Shown: positions 15,769-23,978, counted from the first letter of the stretch. The stretch is DNA of 46,011 bases from Pseudomonas sichuanensis (GCF_003231305.1 NZ_QKVM01000052.1:1-46011), one strand, 5' to 3'. A program made the numbers and translations. The notes: generated by a model from the letters alone, not told the origin.

Positions 15769-16074
15769 ATGCGTATCAGGGAAGAAACCTACTGGCAGTG
15801 GGCCGACCCACAGTTGCACAGCCGCAGCCACGACGAGGCGCTGAGCGACGGCACCTGCATCGAGGTGCAGGTGCGCCTGTCGCGCCTGGGGGCCACGCAG
15901 ATGTTCCTTGGGGTGTACGCCCAGGGCGGCAGGGCGCTGGTGGAGGAGTACTACCCGGCGCGCCCCGGCGAAACCATGACCCGCGCGCTGGTGTGGGGCG
16001 TGGACCGGGCCCGTGCCCTGGCCACGGGTGCCTTGCCGCTGCCCGAGCAGGCGCCGCGCCGGCTTCAGGCCTGA
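15769..16074 (+). CDS. Hypothetical protein
   Basis: 101 residues from ATG 15769 behind GCGGAG. It is soluble and mixed alpha/beta ('REETYWQWADPQLHSRSHDEALSDGTCIEVQVRLSRLGATQMFLGVYAQGG', then 'GETMTRALVWGVDRARALATGALP'), with no signal peptide. I do not recognise the family. The 3' end overlaps the convergent truncated haemoglobin gene by 10 bases. Its leader shares a 16-base string ending just before the start codon with the deaminase gene at 24647. Confidence 0.72.
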   Translation: MRIREETYWQWADPQLHSRSHDEALSDGTCIEVQVRLSRLGATQMFLGVYAQGGRALVEEYYPARPGETMTRALVWGVDRARALATGALPLPEQAPRRLQA

Positions 16075-16490
16075 GGGTGGCGGTTGCGGCTGGCCTGGAC
16101 GATACGTTCGGCGGGCACCCGTAGCTGGCGCAACAGGTATTCGGCAAAGTCGATGGGCCAGGGTTGCAGGGCAATGGCCCGGGCCATGCAGTCCAGCCAC
16201 TGCGCGCTGTGGCTTTCGTCGATCGGCCATTGCGCGTGGAACGACGGAATGGCGATCGAACCATAGCGCTCGCTGTACAGGCGCGGCCCGCCCAGCCAGC
16301 CACTGAGAAAGCACGCCAGCTTATCGCGCGAAGCAGACAGGTCCTGGGGGTGCATGCGCCGTAGGGGCACGGCATCCGGCCGCTCATCCATCAACCGGTA
16401 GAAATCGTCGACCAGCCGGCGCAGGCCATCGATGCCGCCGGCGGCCTGGTAGGAGGCATCGTCGGTGCCGTAGGTGGGGGTGTTCATCAA
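16065..16490 (-). CDS. Group II truncated haemoglobin
   Basis: 141 residues (ATG 16490, or 16487 one codon later). The family features are 'GGIDGLRRLVDDFYRLMDE' with Tyr31 at the B10 position, 'MHPQDLSASRDKLACFLSGWLGGPRLYSERYG' with the conserved Trp at G8-like position, and 'FHAQWPI' with proximal His85 for haem iron. Group II proteins bind O2 and are linked to redox or nitrosative stress rather than O2 storage. It is monocistronic and convergent with the 101-residue gene. Confidence 0.92.
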   Translation of the reverse strand: MMNTPTYGTDDASYQAAGGIDGLRRLVDDFYRLMDERPDAVPLRRMHPQDLSASRDKLACFLSGWLGGPRLYSERYGSIAIPSFHAQWPIDESHSAQWLDCMARAIALQPWPIDFAEYLLRQLRVPAERIVQASRNRHPQA

Positions 16491-16529
16491 ATGCTCCGCT
16501 GCACAGAAGCGGCCATTCTAGCAGGCATG

Positions 16530-16558
16530 AAAAAGCCCGGCCTTGTGGGGCCGGGCTC
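16530..16558 (-). terminator. Intrinsic terminator for the 16584-16916 gene
   Basis: Read on the minus strand, stem AGCCCGGCC/GGCCGGGCT with a short loop is followed by TTTTTC. It lies 26 bases beyond the stop of the minus-strand gene and between it and the truncated haemoglobin gene. Confidence 0.9.
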
Positions 16559-16583
16559 AAGCTGTGGTGGACGACGAGGTGTG

Positions 16584-16916
16584 TCAGTTCAGCGTGTCGA
16601 TCACCTTGACTGCCTGGTGCTCGCGGGCACCGGGCCATTCTTGTTGCAGGGTCTGCAGCACGCGGCCGACGAAACCGGTGTCGGCGGCGGCTTTCTTGCC
16701 GACGTAGCCCTGGCCACGGCGGTAGACCTTGAAGCGGGCGCGCATGCTGGGCATGTGCGATTCGAATTCGTTTTCGACCGTGTTCGGCGGCAGGCGGTCC
16801 AGGCGTACTTCGCCGGACTGGCTGACCCACAGCAGATGGTCGTCGAGGCTGTCCTTGCGCGCGGCGAACAGCTGGGCCAATTGGTCGATGGTTGGATTGT
16901 TGTTCAAGTTCATCAT
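16584..16916 (-). CDS. Conserved-type hypothetical protein behind a structured leader
   Basis: 110 residues starting 'MMNLNNNPTIDQLAQLFAARKDSLDDHLLWV' (ATG 16916 or 16913), with 'GEVRLDRLPPNTVENEFESHMPSMRARFKVYRRGQGYVGKKAA' and a helical tail. It is soluble with no signal peptide. No family is recognised. It is transcribed alone, with a good terminator (16530-16558) and an unusually long upstream region of hairpins and repeats (16917-17210), which suggests tight control of its expression. Confidence 0.8.
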   Translation of the reverse strand: MMNLNNNPTIDQLAQLFAARKDSLDDHLLWVSQSGEVRLDRLPPNTVENEFESHMPSMRARFKVYRRGQGYVGKKAAADTGFVGRVLQTLQQEWPGAREHQAVKVIDTLN

Positions 16917-17128
16917 AAAGCCCCCATTACCCTATTCGTTGGGTGAAGTTCGTTGTGAAGTTCACATTCGGCGCCACAACATGTAGCGCACTAACCAAAG
17001 CTGCTACAGCAGCATCGCAACAGGGGCTTTCTCACGCTGCCTTCTGGGCAGTTTCCCTCTCCACGGACGGCCTGCGTTACCGCGCAAGCCGTCTGGAACA
17101 CCCTTGCCACCGCTCCCGATCAGGGAGA
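16917..17128 (-). ncRNA. Candidate structured 5' leader RNA
   Basis: Reading the minus strand from a possible start near 17128, there are successive hairpins: CTCCC/GGGAG (17112-17126), an 11-bp stem with a 6-base loop (17066-17093, GACGGCTTGCG/CGCAGGCCGTC with one wobble), CTGCC/GGCAG (17038-17052) and GCTGCT/AGCAGC (17000-17013). Near the coding start there is the direct repeat AACTTCAC (16943-16965). No known riboswitch class is recognised. It could equally be a separate small RNA or neutral secondary structure. Confidence 0.4.
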
Positions 17129-17135
17129 CGGCCTC

Positions 17136-17165
17136 ATCATGCCCAAGGCCCGGGAAGGGCGTCAA
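17136..17165 (-). promoter_or_regulatory. Possible sigma-70 promoter for the leader
   Basis: On the minus strand TTGACG (17160-17165) is followed after 18 bases by CATGAT (17136-17141). The -35 is good and the -10 moderate. It would start a transcript near 17128 that reads into the 110-residue gene. Confidence 0.4.
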
Positions 17166-17171
17166 TAGGTT

Positions 17172-17210
17172 TGTAGTGAATATTTTTAGTCACTACATGT
17201 TGTCCGACAA
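17172..17210. promoter_or_regulatory. Two adjacent palindromes, operator candidates
   Basis: TGTAGTGA-N10-TCACTACA (17172-17197) is a perfect 8-bp dyad around an AT-rich centre, and TTGTCCGACAA (17200-17210) is a perfect 5-1-5 palindrome of the type bound by FCD-class GntR regulators. They sit immediately upstream of the candidate promoter and 15 bases beyond the stop of the GST gene, so they could also be part of a GST 3' structure. Confidence 0.45.
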
Positions 17211-17224
17211 TCCTGCATTTGCTG

Positions 17225-17854
17225 TCAGACCAAGCCGTTATCGCCGTGTTCAAGGAAGCCTGGGCGTTCCCGCAGTCGGGCATGGTAGGCCTCCAGCGCC
17301 GGCAGCGGCGGATGCTCCACCGGGGTGCGGAGCCAGCGGTTGAGCGACAGGCCGATGACCACGTCGGCCAGGCTGAAATCGCTTCCGGCGATGTAGGCGC
17401 CGGTGGCCTGCAGGCGTTGCTCGAGCAGGCCCATCCTGGCGGTCCACAACGCGCTGCTGGCGGCCAGCTGTGCCGGGTCCTGGTGGGCTGGCGACTGGCG
17501 CACCAGCGACATGAACGGGTAGCGCCAGGCGTCGTTGAGGTCGGTGGCCTGCCAGTCCAGCCACTGGTCCACGGCGGCCCGGGCGCGTGGCGCCGAGGGG
17601 TAGAGGTGGCCGCCGTCGTACTGGTTGACCAGGTAGCGCAGGATGCTGTTGGACTCCCACAGCACGAAATCGCCATCGACGATCACGGGCACCATGGCGT
17701 TGGGGTTCAGGGCCAGGAACGCGGGGGTGTCGGTGGCCTGGAAACCGCTGCCCCAGTCTTCGCGCTGGTACGGCAGGCCGAGTTCGGCGCAGGTCCACAG
17801 CACCTTGCGTACGTTGATCGACGAAGCCTTGCCGAGGATCTTCAACATGCTCAT
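17225..17854 (-). CDS. Glutathione S-transferase family protein
   Basis: 209 residues. The N-terminal thioredoxin-like domain (1-~80) has 'LKILGKASSINVRKVLWTCAELGLPY', the cis-Pro motif 'MVPVIVDG' and 'LWESNSILRYL', which binds the glutathione glutamyl group. The helical C-terminal domain includes 'GSDFSLADVVIGLSLNRWL'. The likely nucleophile-stabilising residue is Ser in 'KASSIN'. Substrate is unknown; these enzymes conjugate glutathione to electrophiles. The start overlaps the ampC-like stop (ATGA), so it is co-transcribed downstream of the beta-lactamase gene. Confidence 0.93.
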   Translation of the reverse strand: MSMLKILGKASSINVRKVLWTCAELGLPYQREDWGSGFQATDTPAFLALNPNAMVPVIVDGDFVLWESNSILRYLVNQYDGGHLYPSAPRARAAVDQWLDWQATDLNDAWRYPFMSLVRQSPAHQDPAQLAASSALWTARMGLLEQRLQATGAYIAGSDFSLADVVIGLSLNRWLRTPVEHPPLPALEAYHARLRERPGFLEHGDNGLV

Positions 17855-18990
17855 TGCTCCAGGCTGGACAGGATGCGTTGCGCGGCGCGCACGCGCTCCT
17901 CGTTGGGGTAGTTGCGGTTGGCGAGCAGGACGATGCCCATTTGTTTGGCAGGCACGAAGGCAACGTAGGCCCCGAAGCCGCCGGTGGCGCCGGTCTTGTT
18001 GTACCAGGCGGCAGGTTCGGCAGGCGCTGATGGGCTCAAGGCACGGGTGGCCTGGGGCTCGCGGATCATCTTCGCGCCGTTGCCGGCCAGCAGGGTGTCG
18101 AGCGTGACCGGATAGGGGTAGCGCTCCCAGCCCAGGCCCTGGGTCATCGCGCCGACCTGGAAGTAGCCGCCCTGGGTGATGGCGATGGCCTTGCGCAGGG
18201 CCGGGTCCAGCTCGGCGGGCTGCACCTGCAACTGCACGTAGCGCAGCAGGTCGCTGGCGCTGGTCTTGATGCCGTAGGCCTGGTCGGCATAAGGGCCCGG
18301 GTTCACCCGCACGGGTTTGTCGGCAGCATCGTAACCCTGGGCGTAGAGCCCGCGTTCCTTGGCCGGAACCTCAAGATAGGTGTGCCTGAGGCCCAGGCGT
18401 GGCAGCAGGTCCTGGGTCATCAGTTCGGCGAAAGGGCGCTGCTGCGAACGGGCGGCGAGGTCACCGAACAGGCCCAGGCTCGGGTTCGAATAGCAGCGCT
18501 GGGTGCCGTGCTCGGCAACGCGCTTCCAGTTTTGCAACCAGGCCAGGGTCTGCTCGGGCGTTTGCACCTCGTCCGGGAACTGCAGCGGCAGGCAATCGCC
18601 GCTGTAAGCGCCCAGCTCCAGCACGCTGGCGCTGCCGATTGGCGCTTTGGCCAGGGCCGGCTGGTAGCGGCTGGCGGGGGCGTTGAGGTCGAGCTTGCCT
18701 TCGGCGCTGGCCAGGGCGGCGAGGGTGGCGGTGAAGGTCTTGCTCAGCGAGCCGATCTCGAACAGCGTGTCGCGGGTCACGGCCTGTTTGTCGCGCTTGT
18801 CGGCCCAGCCGTAGCTGAAGTAATGCGACTGGCCATTGGCGTAGACCGCCACGGCCATGCCGGCGATGCCTTGTTCGCGCATCAGCGGCTGGATGATGCC
18901 GTCGACCTGGCTTTGCAGGTCATCGGCCAGCAGTGGTGGTGCTACGAAAACCAGGGCGGCGGTAAGCAGTGCGCGGTGGGTGCGGATCAT
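17851..18990 (-). CDS. ampC: Class C beta-lactamase (AmpC-type serine hydrolase)
   Basis: 379 residues with a Sec signal ('HRALLTAALVFVAPPLLADD'). Active-site motifs are complete: Ser81-x-x-Lys84 in 'EIGSLSKTFT', Tyr167-Ser-Asn169 in 'CYSNPS' and Lys332-Thr-Gly in 'YNKTGATGGFG'. The length matches class C enzymes (~380). The usual 'LATYTAGGLPLQFP' strand is altered to 'LGAYSGDCLPLQFP', and Cys133 and Cys166 could form a disulfide near the active site. No ampR is adjacent, so AmpR-type induction is not evident here. It could be a true cephalosporinase or an esterase/peptidase of the same fold. It leads an operon with the GST gene. Confidence 0.88.
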   Translation of the reverse strand: MIRTHRALLTAALVFVAPPLLADDLQSQVDGIIQPLMREQGIAGMAVAVYANGQSHYFSYGWADKRDKQAVTRDTLFEIGSLSKTFTATLAALASAEGKLDLNAPASRYQPALAKAPIGSASVLELGAYSGDCLPLQFPDEVQTPEQTLAWLQNWKRVAEHGTQRCYSNPSLGLFGDLAARSQQRPFAELMTQDLLPRLGLRHTYLEVPAKERGLYAQGYDAADKPVRVNPGPYADQAYGIKTSASDLLRYVQLQVQPAELDPALRKAIAITQGGYFQVGAMTQGLGWERYPYPVTLDTLLAGNGAKMIREPQATRALSPSAPAEPAAWYNKTGATGGFGAYVAFVPAKQMGIVLLANRNYPNEERVRAAQRILSSLEQ

Positions 18991-19123
18991 CGAAAGGGGC
19001 TGTCCTTGTCAGGGGCGGGGTGGTGGTGTCCGTTGCGCGACACTGGCAGGGGTTCCAGCGTTAGCGGCGCAAGGCACGAAACCTTATCGTCTGGCCTTGC
19101 ACAATGACAAGACGGAACCTGTG

Positions 19124-20113
19124 ATGAAGTATTTGCGCATGCTGTTCGACAATTTCACCCTGGCCTTGCTCGGGGTGGTGCTGATTGCCACCGTGCTGCC
19201 CTGTTCCGGCGAGGGCGCGGTGATGTTCGGCTGGTTGACCAACCTGGCCATCGGCCTCTTGTTCTTCCTGCATGGCGCCAAGCTGTCGCGGGAGGCGATC
19301 ATCGCCGGTGCCGGTCACTGGCGCCTGCACCTGCTGGTGTTCTCCTGCACCTTCGTGCTGTTCCCACTGCTGGGCATGGCGTTCAAGCCGCTGTTCGTGC
19401 CGCTGGTGGGCAATGAGCTGTACCTGGGTGTGCTGTACCTGTGCGCCCTGCCGGCCACGGTGCAGTCGGCCATCGCCTTCACTTCGCTGGCCCGTGGCAA
19501 CGTGCCGGCGGCGATCTGCAGCGCCGCGGCATCGAGCTTGCTGGGCATCTTCCTGACGCCGCTGCTGGTAATGATGCTGCTCGGTGCGTCCGGCGATACC
19601 GGTTCTGGGCTGGACGCCGTGCTGAAGATCACCTTGCAACTGCTGGTGCCGTTCGTGGCCGGCCAGATCGCCCGGCGCTGGATCGGTGATTGGGTCAAGC
19701 GTAATGCGCACTGGCTGAAGCTGGTCGACCAGGGCTCGATCCTGCTGGTGGTCTACACCGCGTTCAGCGAAGCGGTGGTCACCGGCCTGTGGCACACCGT
19801 ATCGCCGCAACACCTGGCCGGGCTGTTCGCCGTGTGCGGGATCCTGCTGGCGGTGGTGCTGTTGGGCACCCGTGTGCTCGGGCGCGTGCTGGGGTTCAGT
19901 GTGGAGGACCGCATCACCATCCTGTTCGCGGGCTCCAAGAAAAGCCTGGCCACTGGCGTGCCGATGGCCCAGGTGCTGTTCGTGGGCAGTGGTATCGGGG
20001 CGATGATCCTGCCCTTGATGCTGTTCCACCAGATCCAGCTGATGGTCTGCGCGGTCCTGGCGCAGCGTTATGCCGCGCGGGACTCTGCGGGTGAGGCGGC
20101 GACCGCAGGCTAG
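19124..20113 (+). CDS. Bile acid:sodium symporter (SBF-like) family transporter
   Basis: 329 residues and nine to ten membrane segments. ATG 19124 fits the family N-terminus ('MKYLRMLFDNFTLALLGVVLIATVLPC'). Conserved features are 'LAIGLLFFLHGAKLSREAI', 'LCALPATVQSAIAFTSLARGNVPAAICSAAASSLLGIFLTPLL' and 'ILFAGSKKSLATGVPMAQVLF', the YfeH-like SBF_like branch. Substrate is unknown; the family moves organic anions with Na+. It is divergent from the beta-lactamase gene and its stop overlaps the convergent tetR-like gene by four bases. Confidence 0.92.
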   Translation: MKYLRMLFDNFTLALLGVVLIATVLPCSGEGAVMFGWLTNLAIGLLFFLHGAKLSREAIIAGAGHWRLHLLVFSCTFVLFPLLGMAFKPLFVPLVGNELYLGVLYLCALPATVQSAIAFTSLARGNVPAAICSAAASSLLGIFLTPLLVMMLLGASGDTGSGLDAVLKITLQLLVPFVAGQIARRWIGDWVKRNAHWLKLVDQGSILLVVYTAFSEAVVTGLWHTVSPQHLAGLFAVCGILLAVVLLGTRVLGRVLGFSVEDRITILFAGSKKSLATGVPMAQVLFVGSGIGAMILPLMLFHQIQLMVCAVLAQRYAARDSAGEAATAG

Positions 20114-20697
20114 CCGAGCGTGCGCTCGATGCCGCCCAGTACCAGGCTCTCCATCAGCGCCAGGCCCTGGGCTTCGCCCAGGTCGCGCTCGCGCAACCAG
20201 CCTGGCAGCTGGTTGAGCAGGGTCGCCAGCACATGCCCGGTGGCGGCCAGGGCGGCGCCTTCGAGCCGTGCTTGCGGGGCGATCAGGCGCAGCAGGCCGG
20301 CCTCATAGCGCTCGCGCAACAGCAGCAGGCGCGCCTGCTGTGCCTCGCTGAGGCAACAGAAGTCGCGCTCGGCCAGGCGGAACTGCAACGGCCGTTCGCC
20401 ATGCAGCTGCCAGTGCGCGGCAATCAGGCAGGCCAGCACCGGCTTGCCCTTGGCCAAGGCCCTGCGGCCCTGGTCGAGGGTGGCCTGGAGCTCTTCGTAG
20501 AGCTCCTCGATCAGGTCGTAGAGCAGGTCCTGCTTGCTGGGGAAGTGGTGGTACAACGAGCCCGCAGTCAGCCCCACGTGCGCCGCCAGCTCACGCATGC
20601 TGACCTGGCCGAAGCCCTTTTCGGCGAACAGCGCCATGGCCCTGTCACGCCGCTCTTCGAAGTTGGCACAGCGCATCGCCGCGTTGACCGGGGGCAT
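20110..20697 (-). CDS. TetR family transcriptional regulator
   Basis: 195 residues. ATG 20697 follows AAGGAG; the preceding dehydrogenase stop lies at 20708, so the gap is 10 bases. The N-terminal helix-turn-helix is 'ALFAEKGFGQVSMRELAAHVGLTAGSLYHHFPSKQDLLYDLIEELY', followed by an all-helical ligand domain with two adjacent Cys ('RDFCCLSEAQQ'). It is the third gene of the thiolase/dehydrogenase operon, so it probably represses that operon or related acyl-CoA genes in response to an acyl-CoA or acid (inference). Confidence 0.92.
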   Translation of the reverse strand: MPPVNAAMRCANFEERRDRAMALFAEKGFGQVSMRELAAHVGLTAGSLYHHFPSKQDLLYDLIEELYEELQATLDQGRRALAKGKPVLACLIAAHWQLHGERPLQFRLAERDFCCLSEAQQARLLLLRERYEAGLLRLIAPQARLEGAALAATGHVLATLLNQLPGWLRERDLGEAQGLALMESLVLGGIERTLG

Positions 20698-20707
20698 GGC
20701 GTGCTCC

Positions 20708-21556
20708 TTAGTAGGTGAAGAAGCCGCGACCGCTCTTGCGGCCCAGATAGCCGGCGGCAACCATCTCCTTGAGCAGCGGGGCAGGGCGATACTTGCTGTC
20801 GTTGAAGCCTTCATGGAAGGCCTCCATGATCGCCAGCAGGGTGTCCAGGCCCACCAGGTCGGCCAAGGCCAGCGGGCCGATCGGCTGGTTGCAGCCCAGG
20901 CGCATGCCGGTGTCGATGTCCTCGGCACTGGCCAGGCCTTCCTGGCGCACGAAGATGGCCTCGTTGATCATCGGCACCAGGATGCGGTTGACCACGAAGC
21001 CCGGGCGGTTGCCGGCGGTGATCGGGGTCTTGCCGAGCTTTTCGGTGACCAGCAGCGCCTGGGCGTAGGTGCTGTCGCTGGTCTGCAGGCCACGGATGAT
21101 CTCGACCAGGGCCATCATCGGCACCGGGTTGAAGAAGTGCACGCCGATGAAGCGCTCGGGGTGCTCGATGCTGGCGGCCAGTTGGGTGACCGACAGCGAC
21201 GAGGTGTTGGTGGCGATCAGGCATTCGCTGCCGACGTTGACCGCCACCTGCTGCAGGATGCGTTGCTTGAGCTGCAGGTTCTCGGTGGCCGCCTCGATCA
21301 CCAGCTGCGCGCTGGCCAGCTGTGCGTAGTCGGTGCTGGTGCGGATGCGGGTTTTCGCCGCCGCTGCGGTGCCTGCATCCAGGGTGCCCTTGTTGACCTG
21401 GCGATCGAGGTTCTTGCCCAGGGTGGCCACGCCACGCTCCAGCGCAGCGTCGGACACGTCCACCAGCAGCACCTGGTAGCCGGCCACCGCGCACACCTGC
21501 GCGATGCCGTTGCCCATGGTGCCGGCGCCGATAACGGCGATCTGTTCGATGGTCAT
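20708..21556 (-). CDS. 3-hydroxybutyryl-CoA dehydrogenase
   Basis: 282 residues, the normal length for short-chain 3-hydroxyacyl-CoA dehydrogenases. The NAD-binding Rossmann motif is 'IAVIGAGTMGNGIAQVCA'. Catalytic-domain signatures are 'ATNTSSLSVTQLAA', 'HPERFIGVHFFNPVPMMALVEIIRG' and 'NRPGFVVNRILVPMINEA', with 'GRKSGRGFFTY' at the end. It oxidises 3-hydroxybutyryl-CoA to acetoacetyl-CoA. It lies 12 bases after the thiolase, which would cleave the product to acetyl-CoA, so the two form a short beta-oxidation unit. From memory KT2440 has the same thiolase-dehydrogenase-TetR order. Confidence 0.94.
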   Translation of the reverse strand: MTIEQIAVIGAGTMGNGIAQVCAVAGYQVLLVDVSDAALERGVATLGKNLDRQVNKGTLDAGTAAAAKTRIRTSTDYAQLASAQLVIEAATENLQLKQRILQQVAVNVGSECLIATNTSSLSVTQLAASIEHPERFIGVHFFNPVPMMALVEIIRGLQTSDSTYAQALLVTEKLGKTPITAGNRPGFVVNRILVPMINEAIFVRQEGLASAEDIDTGMRLGCNQPIGPLALADLVGLDTLLAIMEAFHEGFNDSKYRPAPLLKEMVAAGYLGRKSGRGFFTY

Positions 21557-21568
21557 GTTGCCGGCTCC

Positions 21569-22753
21569 TTACACGCGTTCGAAGACGACGGCGATGCCCT
21601 GGCCGCCGCCGATGCACATGGTGGCCAGGGCGTAGCGGCCCTGCACACGCTGCAGTTCATGGATCGCCTTGGTGGCGATGATTGCGCCGGTGGCGCCCAC
21701 CGGGTGGCCCAGGGAAATGCCCGAACCGTTGGGGTTGACCTTCTCCGGGTCGAAGCCCAGGGCGCGGGATACGGCGCAGGCCTGGGAGGCGAAGGCTTCG
21801 TTGGACTCGATCACATCCAGGTCGGCGACGTTCAGGCCGGCCTTTTCCAGCACTTTTTTGGTCGCCGGGATCGGGCCCAGGCCCATCAACTCAGGTTCGA
21901 CGCCGGCATGCGCGTAGGCCACCAGGCGTGCCAGCGGCTTGAGGCCCAGGCGTTGCACGGCGTCACCGGTGGCCAGCACCAGGGCGGCGGCGCCGTCGTT
22001 GATGCTGCTGGCGTTGCCGGCTGTGACGCTGCCGTCTTTCTTGAACGCAGGCTTCATGCCGGCCAGTTGCTCGGCGCTGGCTTCGCCACGCACGTTTTCA
22101 TCGACGCTGAACTGCACGCTGCCTTTGCGGGTCTTGATCTCGATCGGCACGATCTGGCTGTCGAAACGGCCTTCGGCAATGGCGCGGGCGGCGCGGCGCT
22201 GGCTGGTCAGGGCCACTTCGTCCTGCATTTCGCGGGTGATGCCATGGGCCGCCGCGACGTTCTCGGCGGTGATGCCCATGTGGAAGTGTTCGAACGGGTC
22301 CTGCAGGATGCCGACCATGTAGTCGATACCCTGCAAGTCACCCATGCGCGCGCCCCAGCGGGCCTGTGGCAGCAGGTACGGGCCGCGGCTCATGGATTCG
22401 GCGCCGGCAGCCAGGGCGATGTCGCTTTCACCCAGCAACAGGCCCTGGGCGGCCGAGACGATGGCCTGCAGGCCCGAACCGCACAGGCGGTTGACGTTGA
22501 AAGCGGGGGTTTCCTTGGGCACGCCGGCATTCATCGAGGCCAGGCGGCTCAGGTAGGCGTCGCGGGGTTCGGTGGGGATCACGGTGCCCATCACCACGTG
22601 GCCGATCTGCTCGGCGCTCACACCCGAGCGCTCGATGGCGGCGCGGGTCACCTGGGTGGCCAGGTCGGCCAGCGGCAGGTCCTTGAGCGAACCGCCAAAA
22701 CTGCCGATGGCCGAACGCACTGCGCTGACAACGTAGATTTCTGTGCTGCTCAT
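21569..22753 (-). CDS. bktB: Acetyl-CoA acetyltransferase / beta-ketothiolase
   Basis: 394 residues, a typical thiolase. The acyl-accepting Cys91 lies in 'NVNRLCGSGLQAI'; the C-terminal motifs are 'NEAFASQACAV', 'GSGISLGHPVGATGA' with catalytic His, and 'CIGGGQGIAVVFERV' with the second Cys. It condenses or cleaves acetoacetyl-CoA and related 3-ketoacyl-CoA. It is the first gene of a three-gene operon with the dehydrogenase and the TetR regulator. The divergent AraC gene 166 bases away is a likely activator. Confidence 0.94.
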   Translation of the reverse strand: MSSTEIYVVSAVRSAIGSFGGSLKDLPLADLATQVTRAAIERSGVSAEQIGHVVMGTVIPTEPRDAYLSRLASMNAGVPKETPAFNVNRLCGSGLQAIVSAAQGLLLGESDIALAAGAESMSRGPYLLPQARWGARMGDLQGIDYMVGILQDPFEHFHMGITAENVAAAHGITREMQDEVALTSQRRAARAIAEGRFDSQIVPIEIKTRKGSVQFSVDENVRGEASAEQLAGMKPAFKKDGSVTAGNASSINDGAAALVLATGDAVQRLGLKPLARLVAYAHAGVEPELMGLGPIPATKKVLEKAGLNVADLDVIESNEAFASQACAVSRALGFDPEKVNPNGSGISLGHPVGATGAIIATKAIHELQRVQGRYALATMCIGGGQGIAVVFERV

Positions 22754-22878
22754 AAAGGCTCCGTTTGCAAAGACATGGCGGGGCGGGGGCCGGCTCTGCG
22801 AGAATGGCGCCGCCTCAGGGTGGATCGAGTCTAGGCAAAGGCCTCAAGGCGGCCTATGCCGGATCTGTTCAGTCAACC

Positions 22879-22893
22879 TGGCATTTTTTGCCA
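22879..22893. promoter_or_regulatory. Inverted repeat upstream of the AraC gene
   Basis: TGGCA-N5-TGCCA lies 27 bases before the AraC-type start, in the gap shared with the divergent thiolase operon. Such dyads are compatible with binding by the adjacent regulator, but this is only positional evidence. Confidence 0.35.
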
Positions 22894-22919
22894 CTCAGCA
22901 TAGACAGCGAACTTCAGCC

Positions 22920-23930
22920 ATGCGCGATAGCGATACGGTCGCGGTGTACTTTCTCAACGCCATGCTCCACGCCTTGCGAGAGCGCCCGCAGGCGCGCGAT
23001 GCCCACCTGCGCGCGGTAGGCATCGAGCCTGCGTTGTTGGCGCAGCCCCAGGCGCGGGTACCGGCCAAGGCCTTCGCCCAGTTGTGGCTGGCGTTGATCG
23101 ACGAGCTCAACGATGAGTTCTTTCACCTCGACAGCCACGGTATGCCGCTGGGCAGCTTCGCCCTGATCTGCCGTGGGTTGATCCAGGAGCCCAACCTGGA
23201 CAAGGCCTTGCGCCAGTGCCTGAGCAGTTTCGCGCTGTTTTTGCGTGACCTGCACGGCACCGTCACGGTACGCGGTGCGCGTGCGGTGATCAGCGTGCAG
23301 TCGAGCATCGAAGACCCGCTGACCCGGGTGTACGCCGAGGAAACCTACCTGGTGCTGGTGGTCGGCCTGCTGTGCTGGCTGGCCGGGCGGCGCATCGCCA
23401 TCGACCGTACCGAGCTTGCGTTGACGCGCCCGGCCCAGGAGGACGACGCCTTGTTGTGGGGGCCGGACCTGCGCCTGGGCAGTGGCCGCACCGAGGTGGA
23501 GTTCGACAGCGCCTGGCTGCGCTTGCCGGTGATGCAGGATCTGCCTGCCCTGAAGACGTTCCTGCGCAGTGCGCCCCAAGGGCTGGTGATCCGCTTTCGC
23601 AACCAGAACGGGCTGGTGGCGGAGGTGTACCGCCACTTGCGCGCCCGCCACTATGGGCAGTGGCCAACCCTGAACACCATGGCCGAGCGGCAGCGGCTCA
23701 GTGCCAGCAGCTTCCGCCGCCAGTTGGAGCGCGAAGGGCGTTCATACCAGCAGATCAAGGACGAAGTGCGCCGGGCGATGGCCTTCGAGCTGTTGCGCGA
23801 GGGTTGCCTGAGCATTGCCGAGATTGCCGAGCAGACCGGCTTCCAGGAGCCCAGCGCGTTTCACCGGGCGTTCAAGAAGTGGACCGGGCAGAGCCCGGGT
23901 AGTTACCGGGCCAGGCTTAGAGTGGTCTAG
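22920..23930 (+). CDS. AraC family transcriptional regulator (OruR/ArgR-like, PF12625 type)
   Basis: 336 residues from ATG 22920. Residues ~10-190 resemble the arabinose-binding-like sensor domain of the long AraC type ('LRAVGIEPALLAQPQARVPAKAFAQLWLALIDELNDEFFHLDSHGMPLGSFALICR'). Residues ~245-336 hold the two helix-turn-helix units ('QRLSASSFRRQLEREGRSYQQIKDEVRRAMAFELL', 'LSIAEIAEQTGFQEPSAFHRAFKKWTGQSPGSYR'). It is divergent from the thiolase operon and probably activates it when a short-chain hydroxy or keto acid is present. Confidence 0.93.
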   Translation: MRDSDTVAVYFLNAMLHALRERPQARDAHLRAVGIEPALLAQPQARVPAKAFAQLWLALIDELNDEFFHLDSHGMPLGSFALICRGLIQEPNLDKALRQCLSSFALFLRDLHGTVTVRGARAVISVQSSIEDPLTRVYAEETYLVLVVGLLCWLAGRRIAIDRTELALTRPAQEDDALLWGPDLRLGSGRTEVEFDSAWLRLPVMQDLPALKTFLRSAPQGLVIRFRNQNGLVAEVYRHLRARHYGQWPTLNTMAERQRLSASSFRRQLEREGRSYQQIKDEVRRAMAFELLREGCLSIAEIAEQTGFQEPSAFHRAFKKWTGQSPGSYRARLRVV

Positions 23931-23978
23931 AGCCATCTCTGCTCAGATGCCATGAACTTGTGTTTGATTCGAGCCCGC

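Noticed and set aside
20534..22834. 766-codon open frame antisense to the thiolase and dehydrogenase genes
   Set aside because: Shadow of two well-supported genes; rich in Gly/Ala/His/Gln with no recognisable domain or ribosome site.
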